Below, in pieces: positions 34,151-44,529 of a stretch of DNA of 64,000 nt (its first letter is position 1; the number at the start of each line of letters is the position of its first letter). A program made the position numbers and the translations under genes. The stretch lies in the NCBI GenBank assembly GCA_030704615.1, contig CM060732.1, positions 5,704,001-5,768,000 of the forward strand, given 5' to 3'. Below the pieces are notes generated by a model. The model did not search any database. It was given only the letters and a program-made list of their open reading frames with translations, and was not told the DNA's origin. This DNA is from Takakia lepidozioides. Lineage: Eukaryota > Streptophyta > Takakiopsida > Takakiales > Takakiaceae.

Positions 34151-36815
34151 AATACAATGTTGTCATATGATCAAAGACTGCAGAAAACGTATAGCGGATG
34201 AAAAGCAAAATGGAGACAGTCAAGATTCACAAGCAACAGTAGCTACTAGAAAAATGACTAGAAAAGACTGTGTTGTGTTATTTGTAGTCTCCCTTTCAGC
34301 TTCTAGTCAAAGTGACATATGGTATGTAGACTCTGGGGCGTCACAGTATATGACCCCAGACAAAGATAATTTCTTACATATAAAACTATTTCTCCTACTC
34401 AATATGTGTTATTAGGTGATGTCAGTACACATCCTATTAGTGTGTCAGTCATGATAGACAAGGGTGAGATGAGAGATAGAAGATGTCTTACATGTTCCCT
34501 CCCTTACCAAAAACCTTCTTTCTGTGAGAAGGATCGTAGTAGCTGGTTATGAGGTGTTATTTTAGAAGAGTCCGCGATGGGTCATTTCAAATGAGCAAAG
34601 AAATGTAGTGGAAAGTGCCATACTGAAAAATGATGATCTACATAACTTATAGATTTTTTGTACACTTAAGAGAGCTCTTACTACAAAATCTGAGAGGATT
34701 ATGTGAGAAACAGAACAATGGCATAGAAGACTAGGACATATTAGCACTGAGAAACTGAAACAGTTGAAAGAGTTACACCTAGTGGAAGGGCTCTCATTAA
34801 AGGAGGTAGAACATACCCGAAATAGAATAACCAAGTACTAGCTAGACAAGTTTAAAGAGTACAAGGTTCTTATACAGAAACAGATGGGGAAAACCCTCAA
34901 AACTCTAAGGTCAGATAATGGAGGGGAGTATATTTCAAATTCCTTCAATCAATACTGTAAACAAAACACTAAACAAAACGGTGTTGTAGAGAGGAAGAAC
35001 AGGTCTTTACAAGAGTGTGCTAGGCGCAGGCTCATGAAGCAGGCTAACCTGCCTAATTACTTTTGGGCAGAAGTAGTGGGAACTGCAACCTACCTTAAAA
35101 AACAACTCCTACAAGAGCAGTCTCAGGAATGACTTCAGAAGAAGTGTGGACAGGTGTGAAGCCAAGTATTTCACACTCTAAGGTATTTGGGTGTCGAGCC
35201 TATGCTCATATCCCAAAAAAAAAAAAAAAAAAAAAAAAAATTGGATTCAAATTTTGAAGCGTGCATTTTCGTAGGCTATACTGAAGGAGTTAAAGGATAT
35301 AAAATGCTTAAGGAGAAAACAAAGAGTATATTTCATAGTAGGGATGTAGTCTTTTATGAAGCAAGTACAGCTTTTCCAAGAGTGGGAGAAGAACCCAGTC
35401 AAGAGATAAGCTTCCAGTCTACTGAATATAAGACACCTAATGAATTTCAATGGAATCTGAAGAAGAACGTGAAAATCTTCTTATGGTATTCTTGAAGTTG
35501 AAGTAGATCATATTCTTGAAGATGAAGAAGAGTATGAAGCTAGTGAGGAACGAGTAAGTCTACTTCTACAAAGATCACAAATGGAGAGAAAAATTGATAA
35601 GAGGCTTATCACGTCAATGACAGTTGTTGAAGCCATGAGAGGAGAAACCTTATTGACACTACCAGCCCCTGATAAGATTATGTGGGAGCAGGCAATAAAC
35701 TCTGAATTCAATTTGCTAATACAAAATGAAACATGGTCACTTACCTGCGCATAGGACGTAAAGTTGTTGGGTGCAAATGGATCTTTAAGATCAAGCTAAA
35801 GTCTGATGGGAGTGTTCACAAGTATAAAGCCCAGCTGGTTGCTGAGGGTTTCTCACAGGTGCAAGGTGTTGACTACAACATACGACACTTTTTCACTTAT
35901 TGTAAAAATCATTTCAATAAGAGTATTTTAATGACATTGGCAGCCAAGCATGATTTTGATGTCCATCAAATGGATATTAAAACAACGTTCCTCAATGGCT
36001 ACCGACAAAAGACCATTTATATGGACCAGCCTCAAGGTTTTATCAAACCAGAGACTAAAGACAAAGTCTGTAAGTTACATAACACTTTATGGGCTCAAAC
36101 AATCTCCGAGAGCATGGTACGAAAGGATTGATACTTTTCTTCTAACATATGGATTTAAGAAGAGTGTTGCAAATACAAACTTGTATATTCTTACACAAGG
36201 AAGTCGATTGGTAATATTGGCTTTATATGTGGATGACGCTATGTTGGTCAGCAATAAGCCCCCAAGTTTGCGTGGGCCCTGTCCATTAGAGGGTGGTCCA
36301 GGAATTAAAAAACGACGGTATAGTAAGCTAAACAAGGTTTTGAATTAATAACCGTCATGCAAGGGGGTAAGAAAAAAGAAGGTAGGAAGGCGACAAGTAT
36401 TAAATGGGGGATGGTTCAGGCGCCAAATTGGGCTAAGCAGGTGTCACGTGCTGGTTTGTAAAAGTGACATGTGTACCAGGGCAGCCTTCTAGAAGGGTCC
36501 CACTGCCTTAAGAGGGTATATAAAGGAAAGGCACCCTCTCTTCCCCTGCATCTTAACTACTTACTAAGTTAGTACTCTGCACAGACAGGGCCCTAAGAAA
36601 AATGTAAACATGAACCCTAGATGTATTAATTAATAGGGACAGTGCGCTCATTAAGGAATAAGGGGTCAAGGATTAATACTGCAGTTCAAGGATAAACTGT
36701 CCAAGGAGTTTTCCATGACTGATATGGGTGGAGCTTTGTCTTGGTCAAACAAGAGACAAACTGCAACAAAGCTTTCATCAACGGAAGCATAATACATGGC
36801 ATGCATTCCCTACAT
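34150..36815 (+). mobile_element. Ty1/copia relic, copy 2 (plus strand)
   Basis: In order: zinc knuckle end HMIKDC (about 34165); protease DIWYVDSGASQYMT (34315-34355); GAG-pre-integrase WHRRLGHISTEKLKQ (about 34720); integrase [18 protein letters not shown] (34893-34950) and NGVVERKNRSLQE (about 34978); RT GCKWIFKIKLKSDGSVHKYK (about 35770), DVHQMDIKTTFLNG (35958) and YVDDAMLVSN (36225-36255); a further RT block FKDKLSKEFSMTDMG (36687-36730); and RNase H ALSWSNKRQTATKLSSTEA (36732-36790). RT and RNase H are joined by an internal deletion, and a roughly 410-bp insertion splits RT at about 36263-36680. A 26-base A run (35215-35240) lies in the integrase region. Stops occur throughout. Confidence 0.85.
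36263..36680. mobile_element. Insertion in copia RT with a 10-bp inverted repeat and TATA box
   Basis: The copia frame is lost after LVSNKP and resumes with FKDKLSKEFSMTDMG at about 36687. Inside lie GGGCCCTGTC (36274-36283) and its inverse GACAGGGCCC (36584-36593), and a TATA-like gggtatataaagg (36508-36520). No coding capacity. It may be a short non-autonomous element, but target duplications are not clear. Confidence 0.4.
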
Positions 36816-39011
36816 TTTGGAAGAAGGACCCTTTGGAAACTTTGGATAAGATTGGAACTTCCGGGATGGGTTCAGTGCAAATTTGCCAAATAGGATTAGA
36901 GAAGCTATATCAATGTGTGTAAGCTGTGGAACATAGGTGTCCCCATAAATGAGCAACCATGGCACCTGATGTTCAAGTTGTACGGCATGGATACTGCCAA
37001 CAATGGGCGAGGGGTGCTTGCACTCTACGAGAAAGAGGTAGACTCAAGTAGACTCAACCTAATTCGTACCTCACTTTGCAAACAAGTAAATTCTTCAATA
37101 ATGCATTCTCTGAGCTCAGAGATGCATTTTGGAAAAAATGTGTACTCACTGATCGTGAATGTTGGTGCGTCGATCTATCCTTGAGAGCATAGTTTGCAGA
37201 GAATAACACCCATCTTGATGTTGGTTGGCGCGTGAGTACACCTTGGTACATGTGATTGACCAAGATATTGGTAATATCACTCCGGAACCACCTGCTATCA
37301 TCTCATTTAAGGGGTCACTCAAGTGCATGGTTCTAAGATCTGAAATTTCAAATTGTACCGAAACTCACTGTTTATTCTATGGCTACCAAACTTGTGTGGC
37401 CCTCATTATAGTTACAATCGGATTAAACACTATACTAATTAGGTATGTCTATACGTGTATAAGTGAGCTTATCTGGATCATGGGTCCTTTTTCGAGCTAG
37501 AGTGAAGTATATCCACGAAAATTTCAAAGGCTAAGGCACACCTATCTACTTGGGGAAACTCTGCAAGAGCACGCCATAGTCAATCAATGGGTGGAAGTGG
37601 AGGCCCGAAACTTCAATGCTGCAACTGCAGAAATACTGGGGTGGGCTCGAGGGGCTCTTTCATCCCTCATCTTTGCTTGTGGGCTCTTTCAGCATCCTTC
37701 TCTAGGTAAATCCACTACAGTCCAACAATAAACCAAATGTTGGCTTCAAGAAGCGGTTTCTTGAACCACCCGACCAAGCCCGAGCTTCTATCCATCGCAT
37801 CTATCATCAAAGGTATCAATCTCATCAATCTCTCTATTGTATCCATCAATCTATCCTCAGTCCTGAAGCTCAAGCTGGAGTCTTTGCTGCTTCCCTTTAC
37901 ATAGCTAACTAGTTGCCGCGACCTGGGATATATCCAATTGTTGACCACATCATCTCTCCTGTTCACCACTGTGCTTCCTCGACGGTTGGTTATTTGTCAG
38001 AGGTACTCGTGGATTTGAGGCGCCTGTCCAGAGCTTCAACCTCACTTCTTTGCATGAGATTTCCATCCATCAAAAAGAACACGTGCCAAAGAGTTTCATC
38101 AACGAATTTGGTATTCAATTTCATGTCTTAAGACTGTCCTATGGCTTTTATGTTCAATGTCAAGATTCATAGTTCATACGCCTACAACGCTTACACGGCC
38201 ATCTCACGTGAGTATGTCGTGCTCACATGCTCACGTTTGCGCTCATGCAATGGCTTGAGCATTTCTCATCAATAAGACCACCGTACTAATCACTTCTTGT
38301 CAAGACACAGTGTTTCAATACAAATAAGAGGCAATGAAGATGATTGTGAGGTTCAGCCCATGGGGGGTTGGTAGGGCCCTGCAGCCTCCGCATACCTGAC
38401 GAGGCACGGACAAACCCCCGCATGTACATTCAGCAGTAGCATAATTAAATAGGTGACCTCTAAAATTATATGTTACCTCAGATCTACATTTTAACTGCCT
38501 ACATAATCATTTTTTTCACACCAAAATGATATTACCTAATATGAGTAGAATCAGCCTATATACCAAGATTTTTTTTCATAGAAGTGGCAAACTGAGGAAA
38601 AACACAAGTGACGTTCCATGGGTGAAGGTCAAAGGCAGGCAAAATTGACTGCCTGACAAGGCAGTGGATTCGGAAGGTCTTGTGGAAATTTTGCAAGTAC
38701 TCACAGTTTAGTGTAGTATATAAGGTGTTGGGTGGTCACTAAGCTCAACAATCTTGTGCTAGCTTACTCAATAGTGTGGGTTCTATAGAGGTTCCTGGAA
38801 GAGCATTTGCGCTTAAAAGGCACGTCGTCTCTCCTTCATAACGTGCAGGCACGATCGCTGTCAATCTGAAGCTCAAGCAGTGCTTCTCTTAGTTCTTCAC
38901 TGACCATTAATGATCATATGTAAATCTTAGCTCATGTAGTCAATTGAGAACTGCTATGTGGTACTCCTCATCCGCCTGCACTGAGATTTTGGAGGGGTAA
39001 TGTAGTCATCT
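36816..39011. other. Unassigned intergenic region
   Basis: Short ORFs on both strands, none recognised. The stretch 37085-37200 reads NAFSELRDAFWKKCVLTDRE in one frame, which may be a decayed coding piece of unknown origin. A TATA-like gtatataagg at about 38718 has no gene after it. Confidence 0.3.
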
Positions 39012-39770
39012 CACTATAGGAAAAGGGGGGCCTTTGCAACGCCCAGGCCACGCCGCGACGTCGGGAAAACGCCCATTTCGGGCACGGGGCAGGCACCGTT
39101 TTTACGACGCCCAGTCGTCCACGGGCGTCGCCAAAAAAACGTTGCAAAAATGCGACGTATGGGGATCGCGAGCCCCCGCCCCAACTCCCGTGACTGCCGG
39201 ACGTCGCTTTTCGGGCTGTCCACGCCGATGGCAGGGGCCTCCTGCGAGCGACGACTCGCCGTCGCTGCCCTCTAGCCGACGGCATTGGTGGGGGCGACGG
39301 CGTGGCGTCGCAACCCCTTTTTTTTCTAACCTGCCCGGGAGTCTCATCCTAAAACCCAAAAACACGTGGCGTAAGCCGGGTGGTACGCCAAGCGACGTCA
39401 GTACGTTGCTGCAAGCGACTATTGGGCGTGGCCAAAAAAAAAAAACAGCAGGAGCTGGAGTCGGGCTCGGCGACGCTAGGGCGTGGGTTCCCGCGACGCT
39501 CTGGTGTCGCTTTCTTTATAATCAATCAAGAAATAAAAACACGTAGCGCAAGCAGGGTGGTGGGATCCACGACGCCAGGGCATCGCGGCTTGCGACCCCC
39601 GGACCAAAAAAACCCGTCGCAGGGGGGGTCAGGCATTGCTACCTGCATTGGTATTTGCGACGCCCGGCCGTCGCGGCTTGCGACCCCGCAAAAAAAACAC
39701 GTCGCCAATACCGACGCCCTGCCGTCGCGAGGCCAGCCTGGTGGGGGAGGTTTACTATTGCATGAGCAGA
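39012..39770 (+). repeat. CACTA-type 5' end with GCGACG subterminal array, copy 1
   Basis: Starts CACTATAGGAAAAGGGGGGC at 39012, then roughly 730 bp dense in gcgacg and cgtcgc motifs, often preceded by runs such as ccaaaaaaaacacgtcgc. The same 730 bp recurs at 49903-50600 in the same orientation. This fits a CACTA transposon end with transposase-binding subterminal repeats. No matching 3' end was found downstream, so the element's extent is unknown. Confidence 0.62.
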
Positions 39771-39775
39771 AACCA

Positions 39776-39826
39776 TGAGCCATGAGCCATGAGCCATGAG
39801 CCGCATGAGCCGCATGAGTGGTGAGC
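39776..39826. repeat. CATGAGC heptamer repeat
   Basis: Several tandem copies of catgagc/catgagccg. The same heptamer recurs at 41257-41300 (catgagcggcatgagcatgagcggg). Confidence 0.7.
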
Positions 39827-40670
39827 CGAAGTCTAAGACACGCGGATTTCATGAGCAGACTCCTCCAAATTTGGAAATGCAGCAGCTTATACTTCACCGC
39901 ATTACAGGATCTGGAACTTCCAAAAATGGCAAGGTCAAATTAAAAAACTATTATTTTAATACTTGTCCCGAGAAGCCTTTTTTTCTACCAGCCTATGCAG
40001 ACACGGCTGCCAGAGAAGCCATTAGGAGGGAGGATAGGCCTACTCGGTATGTCGTCAGTAACAAGTCCGCTCATGGTTTTTTAGATCCGCTCATGGAAAT
40101 GAGTGACCGTGCAACAAGAAATCCAGTATACCACGGCAAAAGGACGTCGCATACTGGCCTGTATAGAGTATTCCGCGGTTTTACATGCCTTAACATTGGA
40201 ATGAAGCTGACCCTTTTGCCGCGATTGAACCAATAGAGTATGCAATACTTCACAATTTTGTCATCTTCGGGTATTCGGCGGGAAAGATTTGCGACTCAAC
40301 TGGGAAATGCGGTGCCGCATTAGGATTCACACGTGCGAAATTTCTAGGCGGTTTGGTGTTGGCGAAGGCCGCATCTACCAGTACCTACGACGTTACTTGG
40401 AAATGCGGTGCCGCATTTCCTTGCCGGGGGTCGAATGAGGAAATCAAAGTTTGGGAGAGCAGAAAAACAGGAACCCTCCAACACACAAAAATACATGCAC
40501 GTGGAAACACAAGTGAATGACATAGTATTATCTTAGTTCGAGCAAAACAGATTACTGGTAGGCAAGACATAAGTCAGACCTTTCTGTGGCCAGAGTCAGA
40601 GCTACTTGCAGCAGTACAGTTCTACTATCCGAAAAGGATGGGCGTACCATTGTGTTGGGACCGCAAGCCA
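39827..40670 (+). other. Unidentified coding-like region, possibly decayed transposon DNA
   Basis: A 146-codon ORF (39796-40236) has no motif I know. Further on, another frame reads RRFGVGEGRIYQYLRRYLEM (40349-40410), which resembles the helix-turn-helix region of PIF/Harbinger transposase genes. The match is short and I hold it loosely. Confidence 0.3.
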
Positions 40671-40677
40671 AGCTCAC

Positions 40678-40975
40678 TGATCCCCTGGATCCATATTCAG
40701 AAGAGTGTGCACCTCTTGGGGGCTCAACCCTAGTGCATGTATGAAGTGATGAGTTGTGGAATTACACCGGAGTCTCTTTAGGTACACGTAGTACAGATGC
40801 TCGCAAGGGCAGTATGATGCCCCTTTGTTCGCCATGATCTGGAAGTCGGTGCAATTGCAGGTGGGTAATTCTGAAATGGTGATTCATCGTCCACATCAAC
40901 AATGATCTCCTTCATTTGCCCCGAAGGGATCTCATCCGCTACACTTTGCATCTTCTCCTGCAGACGATGGCGTTT
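40678..40975 (-). pseudogene. SWIM zinc-finger fragment, copy 1
   Basis: On the minus strand LPTCNCTDFQIMANKGASY is followed by CPCEHLYYVYLKRLRC and HHFIHALGLSPQEVHTLLN, ending at TGA (about 40679). CxC...CxH is the SWIM pattern, a zinc-binding fold in some MULE transposases, FHY3/FAR1 proteins and other nuclear proteins. Upstream, SKRHRLQEKMQSVADEIPSG reads in another frame; a tttcag acceptor at 40878 could join the two, but the intron is doubtful. The arrangement matches the SWIM gene at 62432-63633. Confidence 0.5.
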
Positions 40976-41235
40976 TGAGCATGGCAGACAGGCTATGTGG
41001 CCCAATTTCTCATCAGAAAACAAGCAGTGTGGGGGCTGAAAATACTGTGCGTTGCCGCACAATGTTTCAGCTTCCAAATAGTGGTGTTTTGAACATGATA
41101 TTTGGCCCTATGTGGCACATTTCCACCAAAAAAACAGGCAGAGAGGGGGCCAAAAAGGGGGCACAAACAGTGTGAGTTGCCGCACACTCTTCGTGCTACC
41201 AACTATGGGTGTTTTGAGCATGCATACTGGCCCTG
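40972..41235. repeat. Tandem repeat, units of about 114-125 bp
   Basis: Units begin gttttgagcatg (40972), gttttgaacatg (41086) and gttttgagcatg (41211), each followed by ggccc and, in the first two, gttgccgcaca and a gtggtgtttt/gggtgtttt junction. Copies are degenerate, and the third is cut short. Confidence 0.6.
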
Positions 41236-41699
41236 TTTGGGGGGCTGCTATTTCATGAGCGGCATGAGCATGAGCGGGAAAAAAAAAAAGCATGAGCGGG
41301 CCATTGTGTGTCCACGGAAATAGGGTTAGGAGGCACGGAAATAGGGTCATGTGGACTCGTCATAGCAATGAAATGTAACATTTTATTACAAATTTTGTGG
41401 CAAGCCACGTCTATACAAGTGTGTCCTAACTGACATAGCAGGAATGGGAACTTTTCTCCTACACCTTCCGAGGAACTTGGCCCTCCTTCTTCCTAATCCC
41501 CCTCATCCCCCCCATCCTCCGAGCTCTGTGATGCATCGGTTGCACTATGCCTCTCAAAAATTCCGTCCTCTCCTTGGGGGACTGTCCACCTCACTTCCTG
41601 GGAATCTTCTGCCTCTTCTCCCCCACTTTCCTCCTTCAGAGAGTTCAGCAAGGATGCTGGCATCAGTCGAACAAATGAGCTTGACCAGCAAGAGAAAGG

Positions 41700-44529
41700 A
41701 GAGGAAGCCTGGAAACGATGCCTTTACACGTGCGAAATGGACTGTGCTTCTTTGTTTTGCATAGACACAATCTCCTCCATCCAACCTGTTTTTGGCTGGC
41801 TCATATGAATTTGTGGTGGAGTGTAATGTGTCGCATACTCTTTTAGGGGGTCTTCGTGATGGGGTGGAAAAGCTGGGAGACAATATTTGCATTGCATAAT
41901 AAGGTTGTCTCTGTTCCTGCAGGTACATAAAGTATGTTCTCATGGCAGAGAACTGCTTGGACAAACATCTTGATTTCGTGGACCTTTGGCTTGTCCCTGC
42001 TGGCAACCAGACCATGTTTACTACGGGGATCTTGCATGACTGGGGCCCAGACCATCTTTCTGCTTGTGGTTGGTATTTGGATTGCCCTGCTTCAGAGACC
42101 CCAGCTCAGGAGGTGTCTTTGAGGAGAGAGAATGAGCGTATAGCAGCTACCGCCGCAGCAGCCGACCTCGACATTCATGAGAGAAATTTGAGGACTCTTG
42201 CAGAGAAGGAGCCTCTCGCTCAGGAGACACCGGGTAAAGGTAGAAAGGCAAAGGGAAAGGATGTTGTTGGTGGTGTGGGGAAAGGAAGGGGTAGGGGGAA
42301 GGGGGCACAAGGGCAGGTGGGTGGGCAGGGAAGTGTTGCAGATACTGGCCCTCTGGTGGTTGTTCAGCAGACTCCACCGCATGGTAGGGGATCCGGGAGA
42401 AAGAACAAGGGGGTGGTTGATCCCAAGGACCCGTACTATGCAGTGGAGCATCCCACGAGGGTCATTCGCCCTACCAGGTTGGAGATGGCCAACGTCGGGT
42501 TCCTTGCCATGATGGAGTCCAGGAAATCTGATTACAAGGGCGAACCATCACCAGTGTGGGAGAGGATTGTGGAGTTCCTGGGCATGGTGCGTGTTGTCTT
42601 TTGCTTCTTGTCTGTTGTGTGCATGGATCGTTTCAATCCTCTTGAGCATTCCATTGCATGCTTGTTTGCAGGCTAAAATGACCAAATCCTGGGTGAACGG
42701 GAAGGAGAAGCCATATGCAGCCGAACTCATCATCTTGGACATCCCTGATGGGTTGCCAGTCCCGGATGTCCCTCCATTGGGTGCTTGTCCAGGTTGGAAT
42801 GCTTTTGATGAGCGGTATTGGCGGTGGATTTTCTCCTTTTGCAATTTCTTTCTGTCCGATGCAGGTGTTTTGGTGCTCATCCAGTCCATCGACCTTTGTT
42901 GTCGCCGTGCACTTGCCAGCTATTTGAAAGCCTCCGGTATGAGGGTCGTGAAGACATGGAATTGTGTGAACAGCATGTACCTGACGAAGGGGGATCGTCC
43001 CGGAGAGATGGTAAATCTGCCTTCTTATTCCTCTTCTTGGTGGTTCTCGGATGGAGTTGCATAAGTCGCTCAAATGAATATGTAGGGGCCTGGTTTTCAA
43101 GCGTCTTAGTTCCTTGTGTATGTCCTGTTCGCAGACTCGTTTGTTTGAAGTTTTTTGTCTCGTCCGAGTGCATCCACCTACGACTCCAGCTGTCATTAGG
43201 GAGTTCGCCATCACTCACGGGGGCAAGCTCATAGACGAGAGGACAGATCCTCCCATGGATGACATGCACCACAACTACGTGGACAACAACGTGTGCTTGC
43301 GAAGGGGGAATGGGGTTCCTTGGAGAGGGGCCAGGGAGAGGAGCCCGACTTTCATTCAGACGATTGTGGAGTGCTACACCTACACAGTCGCCAGAGTTCT
43401 GGATTTGTCAATGGGCACAGGTTCGTCTCTTCAACATTCACATTTCGTGAGGTTTGTTTGACCTTGCACTTTCAGCTCTTCCCACAGTTCCAAATGTGTC
43501 TTCAATGTATGTTTCCTTCATTGTATTCCACTGCAGGTGCCTCGTACCACGCTTGCAAGGCCAGTGCGCGACATCTCTTTGGGATTGAAGGGGATGCTGA
43601 GATTTACAAGAACCTCCTGATGGGTTTGGGTGGACACACTTCTCAAGTCCTTCCGAAGCCCCTACCCGCTGATATTGATACAGGGGAGACTTCCGACAAG
43701 GAGCTGGATGATGACTTTGCCTGTGAGTAAGTTCAACCTGTGGATGCTTGCATTGTTGTTTCAATACCCAGAATCACTGTTCTTAAGGCAAAGTGCACAT
43801 GGGAGATATCCTCTTCGTTGGACTTGTGCATTGCGTCAGAATCGCATTCCTCTTGGCAATTGTGCACTGGTGTCGTTTATGTCTCTACATTTTCTTCATG
43901 CACAAACAACCTTGATGCCACTCGCATATTGTTTGCAACTAAACCAGGATTGGTTTCCTCTTCAGGCTGTTGTTGCAAAGAGACGGCAAATTTGCAACTT
44001 GGTCATGGCAGAGCTGGAAGGCCGAGCAGGATATGGCCTCCCCTATGCACGACCACCATATGTCCGGCCTGTGCGGGAGGTTGTGGGAGTGTCTTCCACC
44101 CACCGTTCGCGGCCTAGGACAAGGTCAAAGAACCCCCATCCCAGAAGACTGTGACTGCCGTGGCATTTGTGGACTCATTCACCTTCCTATTTTTATACTC
44201 TTTCCCCTTCAATGTGTACTCTCCTCCCCATTGTTTGGGCATTCCTCGCTTGTAAGTATTCAAAATTGGTTTTTGTCCACTTGTGCAGGAGTCCGCGTGC
44301 TTCCACTGACCCTCCAGGGCTATCACACATTTTTGGACTTCTTTCAAGTCCTCCTCAGTCTTACGTCCTACCTGTCTATGCGGAGGCACTCGCAGCAAGC
44401 ATGTCCATTCATGGCACTCGCAGTCCAACCATCGACGGCCGTGGTAGAAGACGTGGTGTTGGGGCCGGAATCTTTGTGGATGACATAGCACAGGAGGTCG
44501 ATACTGATTCTGATGACTGTAACACTTGA
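41700..44529 (+). CDS. Multi-exon gene resembling an N4C/N6A amino-methyltransferase
   Basis: Exons to about 42586, then 42672-43010, 43135-43420, 43537-about 43726, 43966-44123 and 44289-44529, each with good GT-AG borders. Part one has YIKYVLMAENCLDKHLDF, then a Gly/Lys-rich linker (GKGRGRGKGAQG). Exon 2 gives LIILDIPDGLPVPD, where DPPY would be expected, and FCNFFLSDAGVLVLI. Exons 3-4 join to RVLDLSMGTGASYHACKASA and LFGIEGDAEIY, a good match to SAM motif I and the following acidic loop, after ERSPTFIQTIVE. This IV-before-I order is that of beta-class enzymes (PF01555 type). The tail is basic, then acidic (DIAQEVDTDSDD). The catalytic motif is unusual. Phases fail at the exon 4 donor (TGTGAGTAAG), and the 5' part is out of frame at about 41900, so it may be a pseudogene or a misassembled model. 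Confidence 0.5.

Noticed and set aside
41444-41764. 106-codon ORF as the true first exon of the methyltransferase-like gene
   Set aside because: Only its end (AFTRAKWTVLLCF) fits the following reading; the rest is Pro/Leu-rich low complexity in a different frame.
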